Positions 1 to 7,100 of a DNA stretch of 7,599 nucleotides are shown in pieces (positions within the stretch are counted from its first letter, which is position 1; each line of letters starts with the position of its first letter). The stretch lies in NCBI GenBank assembly GCA_964395045.1, contig CAYNBE010000182.1, positions 1 to 7,599 on the forward strand. Reading direction: 5' to 3'. The notes below the pieces were generated by a model. The model was not told the origin of the DNA and ran no database searches. It was given only the letters and a program-made list of their open reading frames with translations. The translations under genes and the position numbers were made by a program. The stretch comes from UBA1413 sp964395045. Its GTDB lineage: Bacteria; Bacteroidota; Bacteroidia; Bacteroidales; Prolixibacteraceae.

Positions 1-1
1 A

Positions 2-778
2 CCCGACTTGGATGAATTTTTTTATTTTACGGATGTTTCGTGGAATTGGCTTCAAAGTCATCCATTGTGGTTCAACATGATTATTTTAGGGGTTGCTTTG
101 CTGATCATCCTGCTTACAGTCATTATCTGGGTCAGTTCACGTGGAAAATTGATGTTTCTGCATAACGTGGCCAAAGGGAAAAACGACATCAGTTATCCAT
201 GGTCGGAATACAGAAAAGAAGGGAATTCCTTGTTTGTCTGGCGGTTTTTTTTCAGATGGTTCACATATACGATCATCATCCTGTTGCTGGTTTACGCCTT
301 TTTTGCATCAAAGGAAATGTATTACGGCGATTTCCCCGATGTATTGGTGTTTTGGAGAATCTCCGGACTCATTTTTTTGTTTTTTACCACTTTGGTCATG
401 CTTGGATATGTGTCATTATTCCTGAATGACTTTGTGATACCTCTTATGTTGAGACAGAGAATTGGAATTATTCAAGCCTGGATAAAATTTCTTTCGCTGT
501 TCGGAAGGCATTTTTTTACTTTTGTGGTTTATGGCCTTTTTGTCTCCGGATTACGTATTGCTGTTGCAATTTGTGTGTTATTTCTTTGTCTCATAACCTG
601 CTGCATTGGCTTGCTTTTATTGGCAATTCCATATATCGGATCGGTGATGTTGCTTCCGGTCAGTTATACCTTCCGTGCGTACAGCATTGAATTCCTGGCA
701 CAGTTTGGTGACGAATTCAATGTTTTTCCGGTACCGGAATTTCTGGCAGACAAGACTTTGTCATCGCACCAGGTCTGA
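2..778 (+). CDS. Multi-pass inner-membrane protein of unknown function, 3' portion (5' end outside window)
   Basis: The reading frame is open to the left edge, so the true start probably lies upstream. The first in-frame candidate start inside the window is a TTG at position 8, but nothing marks it as a start. Counting from that TTG, 256 residues are visible. Hydrophobic stretches near residues 22-42, 86-100, 117-138 and 170-225 point to about five or six membrane helices. A cytosolic-type loop near 45-80 contains SSRGKLMFL, then PW and EGNSLF. This pattern recalls large uncharacterised membrane families (DUF7544-like) in which an RG-x-FMF segment is followed by PW and GNSLF. That assignment is from memory and tentative. 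The cysteine-rich helix near 190-200 (CVLFLCLITCC) is a local oddity. The C-terminus is a short soluble tail. The next gene starts 392 bp away, so an operon link is not evident. No catalytic motif was recognised. Confidence 0.8.
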   Translation, partial: PDLDEFFYFTDVSWNWLQSHPLWFNMIILGVALLIILLTVIIWVSSRGKLMFLHNVAKGKNDISYPWSEYRKEGNSLFVWRFFFRWFTYTIIILLLVYAFFASKEMYYGDFPDVLVFWRISGLIFLFFTTLVMLGYVSLFLNDFVIPLMLRQRIGIIQAWIKFLSLFGRHFFTFVVYGLFVSGLRIAVAICVLFLCLITCCIGLLLLAIPYIGSVMLLPVSYTFRAYSIEFLAQFGDEFNVFPVPEFLADKTLSSHQV

Positions 779-1072
779 AAGTGACAAATTACCCTGGTAT
801 GATGTTTTTTTCGGAAATCATTCCATTTCGGAACCAGTCCGGCGGATGGTGTGGATTTGAAGCATGATTCGGACTGTGAGCATTTTGTATATTTCAGGAA
901 TTCAATGTTACTCCCTGTTAACAGAGGAAGCCGGAATACTGATGTAACAGAGAAATCACAAACTCCTGGGAAGTACGTGGCGCCTGGAAAAATGGAAGTT
1001 GGTGAAGACTGATTTTGAAATATGGCATTCAAGTTTCATCCAAAACCTTTTACCGTGCATGGAAGTCATTAT
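779..1072. other. Non-coding stretch after the membrane-protein gene
   Basis: I find no convincing gene here. Small open frames on both strands overlap the preceding gene or have unlikely composition. There are some weak repeats: TTTCGGAA occurs twice (809-816 and 826-833), and CAGTCCG at 835-841 is complementary to CGGACTG at 870-876. The second could fold the 3' end of the upstream transcript, but no T-tract follows, so I do not call a terminator. The remainder up to 1170 is the probable control region of the kinase gene and is listed separately. Confidence 0.5.
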
Positions 1073-1135
1073 ACACGATTTTAATCGTTTCATACAGATT
1101 TGATTTATTTTTTTTGCGTGAATCCTTTTATTTTG
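1073..1135 (+). promoter_or_regulatory. Candidate control region of the LytS-like kinase gene: operator-like repeats plus -7-like element
   Basis: Two related words, ACACGATT (1073-1080) and ACAGATT (1094-1100), begin 21 bp apart. The second extends to ACAGATTTGATTT (1094-1106), which differs at one base from ACCGATTTGATTT (3185-3197) upstream of the exported-protein gene. AATCGTTTCA (1083-1092) is identical to 3155-3164 in that same region. A -7-like TATTTTG lies at 1129-1135. It starts 32 bp after the GATTTGATTT word, which is the same distance as in the other promoter. However, it is one base short of the TAnnTTTG consensus, and the -33 position reads TTTA instead of TTTG. The gene starts 35 bp downstream. 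The sequence similarity is seen directly. Binding by the LytTR regulator is inferred. Confidence 0.4.
1075..1088. repeat. Short inverted repeat (ACGATT-2-AATCGT)
   Basis: The arms ACGATT and AATCGT are perfect complements around a 2-base centre. The element lies about 83 bp upstream of the kinase start and overlaps the first operator-like repeat. It could be a dimer binding site, or a chance by-product of the GATT words in this AT-rich stretch. Confidence 0.35.
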
Positions 1136-1170
1136 CACTTCAGAATACCTGACCAACACGTACAATTGCT

Positions 1171-2202
1171 ATGAAAAAGAGGAATGTTGTACTTATTCAT
1201 CTTCTTTACTGGTTTTATGTCATAAACCAATCATTGTTTCCGGTATATGTGGGAAAACTGGATCCTTCATACATGGCAGGAGGGTTATACTGGAAAGACA
1301 TCTCATTTTCTCTTTTTCTGAATTTCCTTTCCTTTTATGTGGTATATTTTACATTTCCGCGGATTACAGCGCTCAGAAAAAAAATCTGGATCATATTTGC
1401 CCTGGTTTTACTTACCGGATTGATCACCATTGTCAGGTTGCCAATTGATTGGAGTTTCTGGAAATATTTTGGCCAATTGCCTGAAAAAGACCTGGTTTTC
1501 GAATGGTTTTGGGTATGGAACCATCTCCGTATGGTTGTGATTACCGGGATTTATTCAATCCTGATTCGCTATATGATCAATGCTTTTGAGGCTCAGAAAA
1601 TCAGGGATGAACTTATCAACCAGCGGCAGGCAAGTGAGCTTGCCCTGTTGAAGTTGCAGGTGAATCCCCATTTTTTATTCAACACCCTTAACAACATATA
1701 TTCTCTTGTTTATCAGAGATCGGATGAAGCTCCTGAAGCTGTCATGAAGTTCTCATCCATTATGAGGTATGTGCTTTATGAAACAAATGCGGAAAAAGTA
1801 CTGCTTGACAGGGAGATTGAGTATTTGAAAAGCTATATTGAACTGCAGAAACTTCGAATCCGGCAGGCAGATTTTGTCAGTCTGGAGATCGAGGGAGAAA
1901 CCGGTGAGATTACTGTTGCTCCGATGATGCTGATCCCTTTTGTCGAAAATGCTTTTAAACATGGAAGCAAAAACCATCAACCGGGCATCATCATCCGGTT
2001 GGTTGCCGAAAAGCAGATGATCCGGTTCAGCGTTGCAAATTATATTAAAAAGAACCAGCTCCAGCATGAGAAAGAGGATAGCGGTCTCGGATTGGCCAAT
2101 ATCCGCCGTAGACTTGAGTTAATTTATCCGGGCAAACACAACCTGAAAATCATTCAGAATGATGACCAGTTCCAGGCAATTCTTTTTTTATTTTTACAGT
2201 AA
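1171..2202 (+). CDS. LytS/AlgZ-type membrane sensor histidine kinase (His_kinase family)
   Basis: A 343-residue kinase that should autophosphorylate on histidine and pass the phosphate to a LytTR response regulator. The N-terminal half has four probable membrane helices (about residues 7-26, 45-63, 71-90 and 118-137) and no separate sensor domain, so any signal is probably sensed in or near the membrane. A short coiled linker (138-160) leads to the His_kinase motif LQVNPHFLFNTLNNI, with the phospho-acceptor H167. The ATPase part shows the N-box FVENAFKH (N260, H264) and the G-box DSGLGLANIRRRLELIYPG (around 303-321). Length and order fit the usual Bacteroidota members. The ATG at 1171 gives a natural MKKRN start before the first helix. 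No Shine-Dalgarno sequence is visible, as is common in this phylum. The regulator gene follows after 165 bp on the same strand, which supports a kinase-regulator pair. The signal is unknown. Confidence 0.95.
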   Translation: MKKRNVVLIHLLYWFYVINQSLFPVYVGKLDPSYMAGGLYWKDISFSLFLNFLSFYVVYFTFPRITALRKKIWIIFALVLLTGLITIVRLPIDWSFWKYFGQLPEKDLVFEWFWVWNHLRMVVITGIYSILIRYMINAFEAQKIRDELINQRQASELALLKLQVNPHFLFNTLNNIYSLVYQRSDEAPEAVMKFSSIMRYVLYETNAEKVLLDREIEYLKSYIELQKLRIRQADFVSLEIEGETGEITVAPMMLIPFVENAFKHGSKNHQPGIIIRLVAEKQMIRFSVANYIKKNQLQHEKEDSGLGLANIRRRLELIYPGKHNLKIIQNDDQFQAILFLFLQ

Positions 2203-2312
2203 AGAAAACCTTTCCCGAAGGCCTTCCGATAAACACAGCTCCCTGGTATAATGTAAAGTCTGATGAGATGAATGCCTGTTTAAACTACCATTTCAGCATG
2301 AAGAAATAGTTA

Positions 2313-2327
2313 CATGGATATTCCATG
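2313..2327. repeat. Inverted repeat upstream of the regulator gene (CATGGA-3-TCCATG)
   Basis: Six-base perfect arms, CATGGA and TCCATG, flank a TAT centre. The repeat is 40 bp upstream of the regulator's GTG start, in the 165-bp gap between kinase and regulator. It does not resemble the ACCGATT repeats at the other two control regions. It may be an operator or a small RNA hairpin. No consensus promoter was found beside it. Confidence 0.3.
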
Positions 2328-2367
2328 GTTTTTGGAAACAAAACACAACCAGTTAATAAAATAAAAA

Positions 2368-3105
2368 GTGAAAATCAATTGTATTGCCATTGATGACGAA
2401 CCCCTTGCCCTGGACATTATTTCTGCTTATTGCAGTAGGATTCCGTTCTTAAACCTCCTCCGTATTTTTGACAATGCCATTGATACGCTGGAGTTTCTTC
2501 GCAACAACCAGGTCGACCTGATGTTTCTGGATATCCAGATGGAGGGGCTTACCGGTATTCAACTCCTGAATGCACTAAAAAACAAACCCTATGTCATTGT
2601 TACAACAGCCTTTGACCATTATGCTGTTCAGGGGTTTGAACTGGATGTGACCGATTACCTGTTGAAACCCATTTCTTTTGAACGGTTTGTGAAAGGTGCC
2701 GATAAAGTGTATGAGCGGATGCAGAAAGATATGGAATCTGCCAGGCATGACCTGGTTCAGAATATCCAGCACTTTGAAGCTGAACCTTCCTACTTTTTTG
2801 TAAAAACTGAAACGAGAATAGAAAAAGTCTATTCCTCGGAAATTCTCTATGTGGAGGGCATGAGCGATTATTGGCGGATTGTGACACCGACCAGGAGGAT
2901 CATGACTCTGATGAATGCAAAAGGAGTTGAAGAGATTCTTCGGGAGCCGCAGTTTTGCAGGGTTCACAAATCTTATTTCGTCGCTCTAAATAAAATTGAA
3001 TATGTGGAAAGACGGCTCATCAAGATTGGAAATGAACGGATTCCGGTCAGTGACACATATCAAAAACACTTTTTCGATCTGATTGAAAAAAGAAAGATGA
3101 GCTGA
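2368..3105 (+). CDS. LytTR-family response regulator (REC-LytTR)
   Basis: A 245-residue cytoplasmic transcription regulator. The receiver domain (about 2-120) has all key residues: the acidic pair D9/D10, the phospho-acceptor D55 in LMFLDIQM, T80 in VTTAF, and K100 in LLKPI. A charged linker (about 115-135) leads to the LytTR DNA-binding domain (about 138-240). Its typical signatures are KTETRIEKV, ILYVEGMSDYW, FCRVHKSYFVALNKIEYVE and IPVSDTYQ. LytTR domains bind paired direct repeats about one helical turn wide. The start is GTG at 2368. An in-frame TAA at 2362-2364 excludes any upstream start, and the next in-frame ATG lies inside the receiver fold, so the GTG is well supported. The gene follows the LytS-like kinase, its likely phosphate donor, and precedes the exported-protein gene, whose promoter carries LytTR-like repeats. 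Confidence 0.95.
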   Translation: MKINCIAIDDEPLALDIISAYCSRIPFLNLLRIFDNAIDTLEFLRNNQVDLMFLDIQMEGLTGIQLLNALKNKPYVIVTTAFDHYAVQGFELDVTDYLLKPISFERFVKGADKVYERMQKDMESARHDLVQNIQHFEAEPSYFFVKTETRIEKVYSSEILYVEGMSDYWRIVTPTRRIMTLMNAKGVEEILREPQFCRVHKSYFVALNKIEYVERRLIKIGNERIPVSDTYQKHFFDLIEKRKMS

Positions 3106-3125
3106 CACCGGCATATTCTCTCATT

Positions 3126-3156
3126 TTGTCTGTCAATTACTCCTTCCGTCAGACAA
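3126..3156. repeat. Inverted repeat after the regulator gene (TTGTCTG-17-CAGACAA)
   Basis: Seven-base perfect arms, TTGTCTG (3126-3132) and CAGACAA (3150-3156), flank a 17-base loop and begin 21 bp after the regulator stop codon. This could be a weak transcript-end hairpin for the regulator, but no T-run follows. It could also be a further protein site upstream of the exported-protein promoter. Confidence 0.35.
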
Positions 3157-3163
3157 TCGTTTC

Positions 3164-3191
3164 ACCGATTCATTGGCCGGTTTTACCGATT
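3164..3191 (+). promoter_or_regulatory. Candidate LytTR operator: two direct repeats ACCGATT, 21 bp apart
   Basis: ACCGATT occurs at 3164-3170 and again at 3185-3191, exactly 21 bp (two helical turns) start to start. Flanking bases also match in part (TT-pyrimidine before each copy). The second copy ends three bases before the -33 element of the promoter, a normal place for an activator. From established knowledge, E. coli BtsR (YehT) binds two copies of ACC(G/A)CT(C/T)A with a 13-bp spacer, also a 21-bp period, and YpdB and AgrA use similar tandem repeats. The spacing and partial motif resemblance make this a likely LytTR site. That the adjacent regulator binds it is inferred. Confidence 0.55.
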
Positions 3192-3194
3192 TGA

Positions 3195-3227
3195 TTTGTT
3201 TCTCCGCTCCTATTATGGGTAAATTTG
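3195..3227 (+). promoter_or_regulatory. Bacteroidota-type promoter of the exported-protein gene
   Basis: TTTG at 3195-3198 and TAAATTTG at 3220-3227 match the Bacteroidota primary-sigma consensus, -33 TTTG and -7 TAnnTTTG, with a 21-bp spacer. Transcription would begin near 3231-3234, leaving a 5' UTR of about 45 bases that includes a strong ribosome binding site. This is the best promoter in the window. Confidence 0.75.
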
Positions 3228-3264
3228 ATCTGCCAATGTAAATAACAAACAATGTTTAACAAAC

Positions 3265-3270
3265 AGGAGG
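3265..3270 (+). promoter_or_regulatory. Strong Shine-Dalgarno sequence (AGGAGG) that sets the start at 3279
   Basis: AGGAGG lies 8 bases before the ATG at 3279. It argues against the in-frame ATG at 3252, which would place the signal peptide behind a charged nine-residue extension. No sequence this close to the anti-SD consensus precedes the other genes in the window. Confidence 0.8.
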
Positions 3271-3278
3271 ACGAAACC

Positions 3279-3764
3279 ATGAAAAAATTAATTCTGATGT
3301 TCGCATTTGTCGCATGTGCTTTTATTTTTAAAGCTTCGGGCGAAATGAATTACGTCTCAATTGAGGGGAAAACCTATTTCAGCGATGAAGTAAAAGTAGG
3401 AGTGAACAATTTACGGATTACTACCGCCGAAGGGCTGACCCTCAAAGCTCCCCTGAAAAAAGTGGATGCATATATGGTCAACGGAAAGCTTTTTGAAAGG
3501 CTGCCATTGGTATGCAAAACGGGAAAGATCAAAGGTACGGCGCTGATGGAGTTTATTTCACAACGGAATGGCCTGAGACTTTACAAGTACTGCGCAAAAT
3601 GTGAAGATGATGCTTTAGGTTGCCGGTTCTTTGATAAGTCACTCAATGAAACAATTTACCTCGTTTACAAAGATGGAAAATTGTACCTTCGGGTCGACCG
3701 GATAAATGGACCTACCGTTTTCCCATTTTTTAAGGTGGATTACAGGGAAGGAGTTAACATCTAA
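3279..3764 (+). CDS. Small exported protein of unknown function, probable output of the LytS/LytTR pair
   Basis: A 161-residue protein from the ATG at 3279. Residues 1-21 form a signal peptide (MKKL, then a hydrophobic core), with a plausible signal-peptidase I site after ASG. Cys13 sits inside the hydrophobic core and is a poor lipobox candidate. The mature part is soluble and beta-rich by eye, with segments such as YVSIEGKTYFSDEVKVG and VDAYMVNGKLFERLPLVCK. It then has GLRLYKYCAKCEDDALGC, giving Cys79, Cys105, Cys108 and Cys115. The CxxC plus a third nearby Cys may form disulfides or bind metal in the periplasm. I recall similar short unnamed proteins in Bacteroidales but know no function. 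The gene has its own promoter, a strong ribosome binding site and a terminator, so it is probably monocistronic and well expressed when active. Tandem repeats before its promoter suggest control by the LytTR regulator encoded just upstream. Confidence 0.85.
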   Translation: MKKLILMFAFVACAFIFKASGEMNYVSIEGKTYFSDEVKVGVNNLRITTAEGLTLKAPLKKVDAYMVNGKLFERLPLVCKTGKIKGTALMEFISQRNGLRLYKYCAKCEDDALGCRFFDKSLNETIYLVYKDGKLYLRVDRINGPTVFPFFKVDYREGVNI

Positions 3765-3765
3765 A

Positions 3766-3894
3766 CTGATGTCCGAACCTATACCCTATGATTTCCCGAA
3801 GGAACATTCTTTAAGTGGAATTCAGACTGAATGAAGTGATTGAGTAAAGACCGGACATGCGATTAAATTCTGCGTCAGGCATAGGGGACATCAG
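3766..3894 (+). repeat. Long-range inverted repeat in the 3' UTR of the exported-protein gene
   Basis: CTGATGTCC (3766-3774), directly after the stop codon, is perfectly complementary to GGACATCAG (3886-3894). A competing shorter partner, CGGACAT (3852-3858), pairs with ATGTCCG (3769-3775). The transcript between stop codon and terminator could therefore close into a domain of about 130 bases. It may be only a folded 3' UTR, or the source of a 3'-end small RNA. Confidence 0.35.
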
Positions 3895-3911
3895 AAAAAG
3901 TGTTGAAACAG

Positions 3912-3953
3912 AAGGGAGCAAAACCGCAAATGTGATTGCTCCCTTTTTCTTTT
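3912..3953 (+). terminator. Rho-independent terminator after the exported-protein gene
   Basis: AAGGGAGCAA (3912-3921) pairs perfectly with TTGCTCCCTT (3936-3945) around a 14-base loop, followed by TTTTTCTTTT (3944-3953). The T-tract is on the plus side, so the terminator serves the exported-protein gene. It lies about 147 bases after the stop codon, which makes a long 3' UTR. On the minus strand the hairpin has only an imperfect T-rich follow-up, so use by the opposing kinase gene is possible but weaker. Confidence 0.8.
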
Positions 3954-4126
3954 ATGATCTGACCAGGTAAAAGAATTACCGGTTTGATAATCAGGCCGAC
4001 GGTTCTCACGGTCGTTCCAGTCACCGGAATCTGGTTTCGGTCGCTGTGCAAACAGACTGGTAAAACAGAGGAAGGAAGCGCGGACTCGGGAACGGTTTAA
4101 CATGAAAAGGTGGCCTTGAACTAGTA
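3954..4126. other. Convergent intergenic stretch, no gene seen
   Basis: Together with the 3' UTR before it, this makes a 362-bp gap between two converging genes. A 70-residue minus-strand frame (3891-4103) runs through the terminator hairpin and has no recognisable feature, so I do not call it. Weak hairpins occur: GGTAA-5-TTACC (3966-3980), and ACCGGAA-5-TTTCGGT (4023-4041) with one wobble pair. None has a T-tract, so the terminator of the minus-strand kinase gene is not identified. Confidence 0.5.
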
Positions 4127-7100
4127 TTATCCCCTGAAGGGTAAAATCACTCTGAATTCGCTGCCGATTCCGGGTGTACTTACAGTTTCAATTTTTCCGC
4201 CGTGTTGTAATACAAATTCCCTGCAGAGGATCAGTCCCAGCCCGGTACCGGGTTCCTGGGCAGTTCCCCTGGTTTTATGCGATTTGTCTATGCTAAAGAG
4301 TGTCTTTAGTATTTCCGGGGGAATTCCGATGCCATTGTCTTTAACTATAAAAGTGCATTCATGAGTACCCGCAGAAAGCCCGATCCGGACCTCTCCGTCC
4401 TGATGGCTGAATTTCAGTGCATTCGTTAAAAGGTTGCGCAATACTGTCTGCATCATGTTCACATCAACAGGCATAAACACATCTTCTATGTTACTGATTG
4501 CGATGGTGATGTTTTTTTTTGCGGCTTGTGCCGATACCAGGGAAATACATTCTTCAATCAGAGTTTTCAGGTTCACAGTTTTCGGATTAAAAGAGAGTTT
4601 TCCCGTTTGCGACCTGGCCCACAAAAGAAGATTTTCCAGCAAATCAAAAGCTTGTTGTGATGAACCCCTGATGTTTTCGAGCGATTTTTTTATTTTTTCC
4701 TGCCCCGGTTCAGTTAAATCCATCAGAAGAAGATCAGTCAGCCCGGTAATTGCATGAAAGGGATTGCGAAGATCGTGTGCAATGATCGAGAAAAATTTGT
4801 CTTTTGAGACGTTCAGTTCACTCAGTTCACGGTTTTTTTCCATGATCTCGGTTTTCTGGCGTTCTATCTGGCGGGTTCTTTCCATGACTTTTTCCTCCAG
4901 GATTTTTCTTTCCCTCGAATGTTGCCTTTCCCGTTTTTTAATGACAAGAAAGAGTGTCATAAACAGCAGCAGGAGATATCCTGTATATGCAAGGTTACTT
5001 CCCCACCAGGGAGGGCGAACCCTGATTTTCAGAGCTGCACCTTCTTCGTTCCAGAAACCGTCGTTGTTGCTACCTTTCACCCTGAGCGTATATTCGCCCG
5101 GTGAAAGGTGAGAAAATGTAACAAAATTTCTGTTCCCGATATCAATCCAGTCACTTTCTCCGCCTTCCAGACGGTACATGTATTTGTTCTTTCCCGGATT
5201 GGTAAATTCCAGGCCTGCAAACTCAACTGTGAAATCATCGTCATTGTGATTCAGTAAGATGGTGCTTTCGCGTCCCAGATCGAAATATTCCTTTGCTCCT
5301 TGTCTTATTTTATAGGCTGCAGAAAAAACCACTGCGGGGATGTATCGGTTATATGCAAGGGAATCTGGATAAAACGAGTTAAAACCGTTCATCCCACCAA
5401 AAAAAACTTCTCCATCCCTGCTCAGACAGGAAGCCCCGAGGTTGAATTCCTGACTTTGCAGACCATCTTCCACGCTAAAAGTATGAAATTTGTCCTCCTT
5501 AAAATCATACCGGCACAATCCGTTTCCGGTGGCGAACCATAGCCCAAGGCTTTGGTCCTGCAATATTCCGTAAATCAGATTTCCCGGCAAACCGTTTTCC
5601 TTTGAATAATAGGTGAAAACGGAATCTTTTACAGAGTATTTGTTCACATAGGAACTGGTCCCGATCCAGATGTCGCCGTTGTGATCCTCACATAATGCAG
5701 TTATAAAATTGTCGGACAGGGAATTGGTAGTACCTTCTGTTTTTTTGAAATGGCTGATACCTCCCTGAACCGGGTTAATCCGGTCAAGACCATCGGTCGT
5801 CCCGACCCAGACAGCCCCTTCCCGGTCTTCCAAAACGGTATAAACCAGATTCCCGCTGATACGGTACCCCTCCGGAGCCCGGGAGTGGTATCTTTCAGGT
5901 TGCGACCGGTTATGCACCCTGTATAGTCCGTTTTGTGTTGCAATCCAAAAATCCCCGTTTTTACCCTGGATCATCCTGAAAATCCTTAATCCTTCGAAAT
6001 CGGGCATAATCGGATTCTTTAAATCGTGAGGCCTGATGAAATCGCCTCTTTTTTCGCGGAAAACAACCAGTCCGTCGCGTGTCCCAACCCAGATATTTCC
6101 GGTCGAATCTTGCATGACAGAGTGGACGAAATCGTTCGGGATATTCTGTTTCCCCTGAAGATGTGACGAGTAGTGTTCAATTTTACCCGACTTCCTGTCG
6201 TAAATATCCAGTCCCTTCCCCCAGTGTCCAACCCAGATTTTTCCCTTTTTATCCTTGAACAGGGAAGCTATCACATTACCGGCCAGATCAGATGAAGCAA
6301 AAGGATCGCTCGTACGGTAAAGATTGAACTTTCTTTTCTTTAGATCAGTTTTGTTCACACCCGACAATGTGCCCAACCACAGGTTTTGGGAGTGGTCAAT
6401 GGCAAGTGAAAGGACGATGTTGTGAAAAAGAGTGCTGTTTTCGGATGTGAAATTTTCGTGAATTGTTTGCCTTTCCTCGTTCATACTGATGCGGTGGACA
6501 CCTCCTCCTTCAGTACCTATCCAGAGCCTCCCTGACTTATCACATACCAATGCACGGATAAATAAATTGCCTGGTGAAAAAGCATTTTTCATGTTTTGAT
6601 AGTCCTGGAAGACGGGAATTCCTTCCCGGCTGAACCGGATAAGTCCCCCGGCAGTTCCGGCCCATACCTCTCCCCGGTTATCAAGACAAAGCGCTGTGAT
6701 GTTCCTTGCGGAATTCTCAGATGGATATTCCGTCAAGGTGGAGATTGTTTTAAAAGTGTCAGCGTCAGGAAGATAAATAGCCAATCCTGTGGAGGATCCG
6801 GTCCAGATTCTGCCTTCGGTATCTTCCAGGAGAGGGATATTGTAATCTTTCACACTTCCATCGTAAGGAAGGGGTGATACAGCATGCATAAATGTCAGTT
6901 TCTCCGGATCGCAGACCGTCAGCACCGGAGGAGTGTTGATCAGAATGCTCCCATTGCGTGAACATTTCACATCATAAACATAATCATTCACTCCTGCAGG
7001 GAAAGGGGTGGCATATCGGATTCTCTGAAAACGTTTTTCCTGGTACAAGAACTTATTCAACCCTCCCTTGGTGCCAATCCAAAGATTGCCGTTATGGTCT

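Noticed and set aside
809..876. Repeats and an inverted repeat after the membrane-protein gene, considered as a terminator
   Set aside because: The 7-bp arms are 28 bases apart and no T-tract follows, so a terminator call is not supported.
664..1032. A 122-residue open frame on the minus strand
   Set aside because: It overlaps the 3' end of the membrane-protein gene and has no domain, ribosome binding site or plausible composition. It looks like a shadow frame.
2247..2252. TATAAT in the kinase-regulator gap, as a -10 box
   Set aside because: Bacteroidota primary promoters use TAnnTTTG rather than the E. coli -10, and no paired -33 element fits here.
2211..3802. The 11-mer TTTCCCGAAGG just after two stop codons (2211-2221 and 3792-3802)
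   Set aside because: Short, with different flanks and different possible foldings. It is probably coincidence, though both copies lie soon after a stop codon.
3891..4103. A 70-residue minus-strand frame downstream of the propeller kinase
   Set aside because: It runs through the rho-independent terminator hairpin and shows no signal peptide, domain or ribosome binding site. It is also not a receiver-domain remnant.
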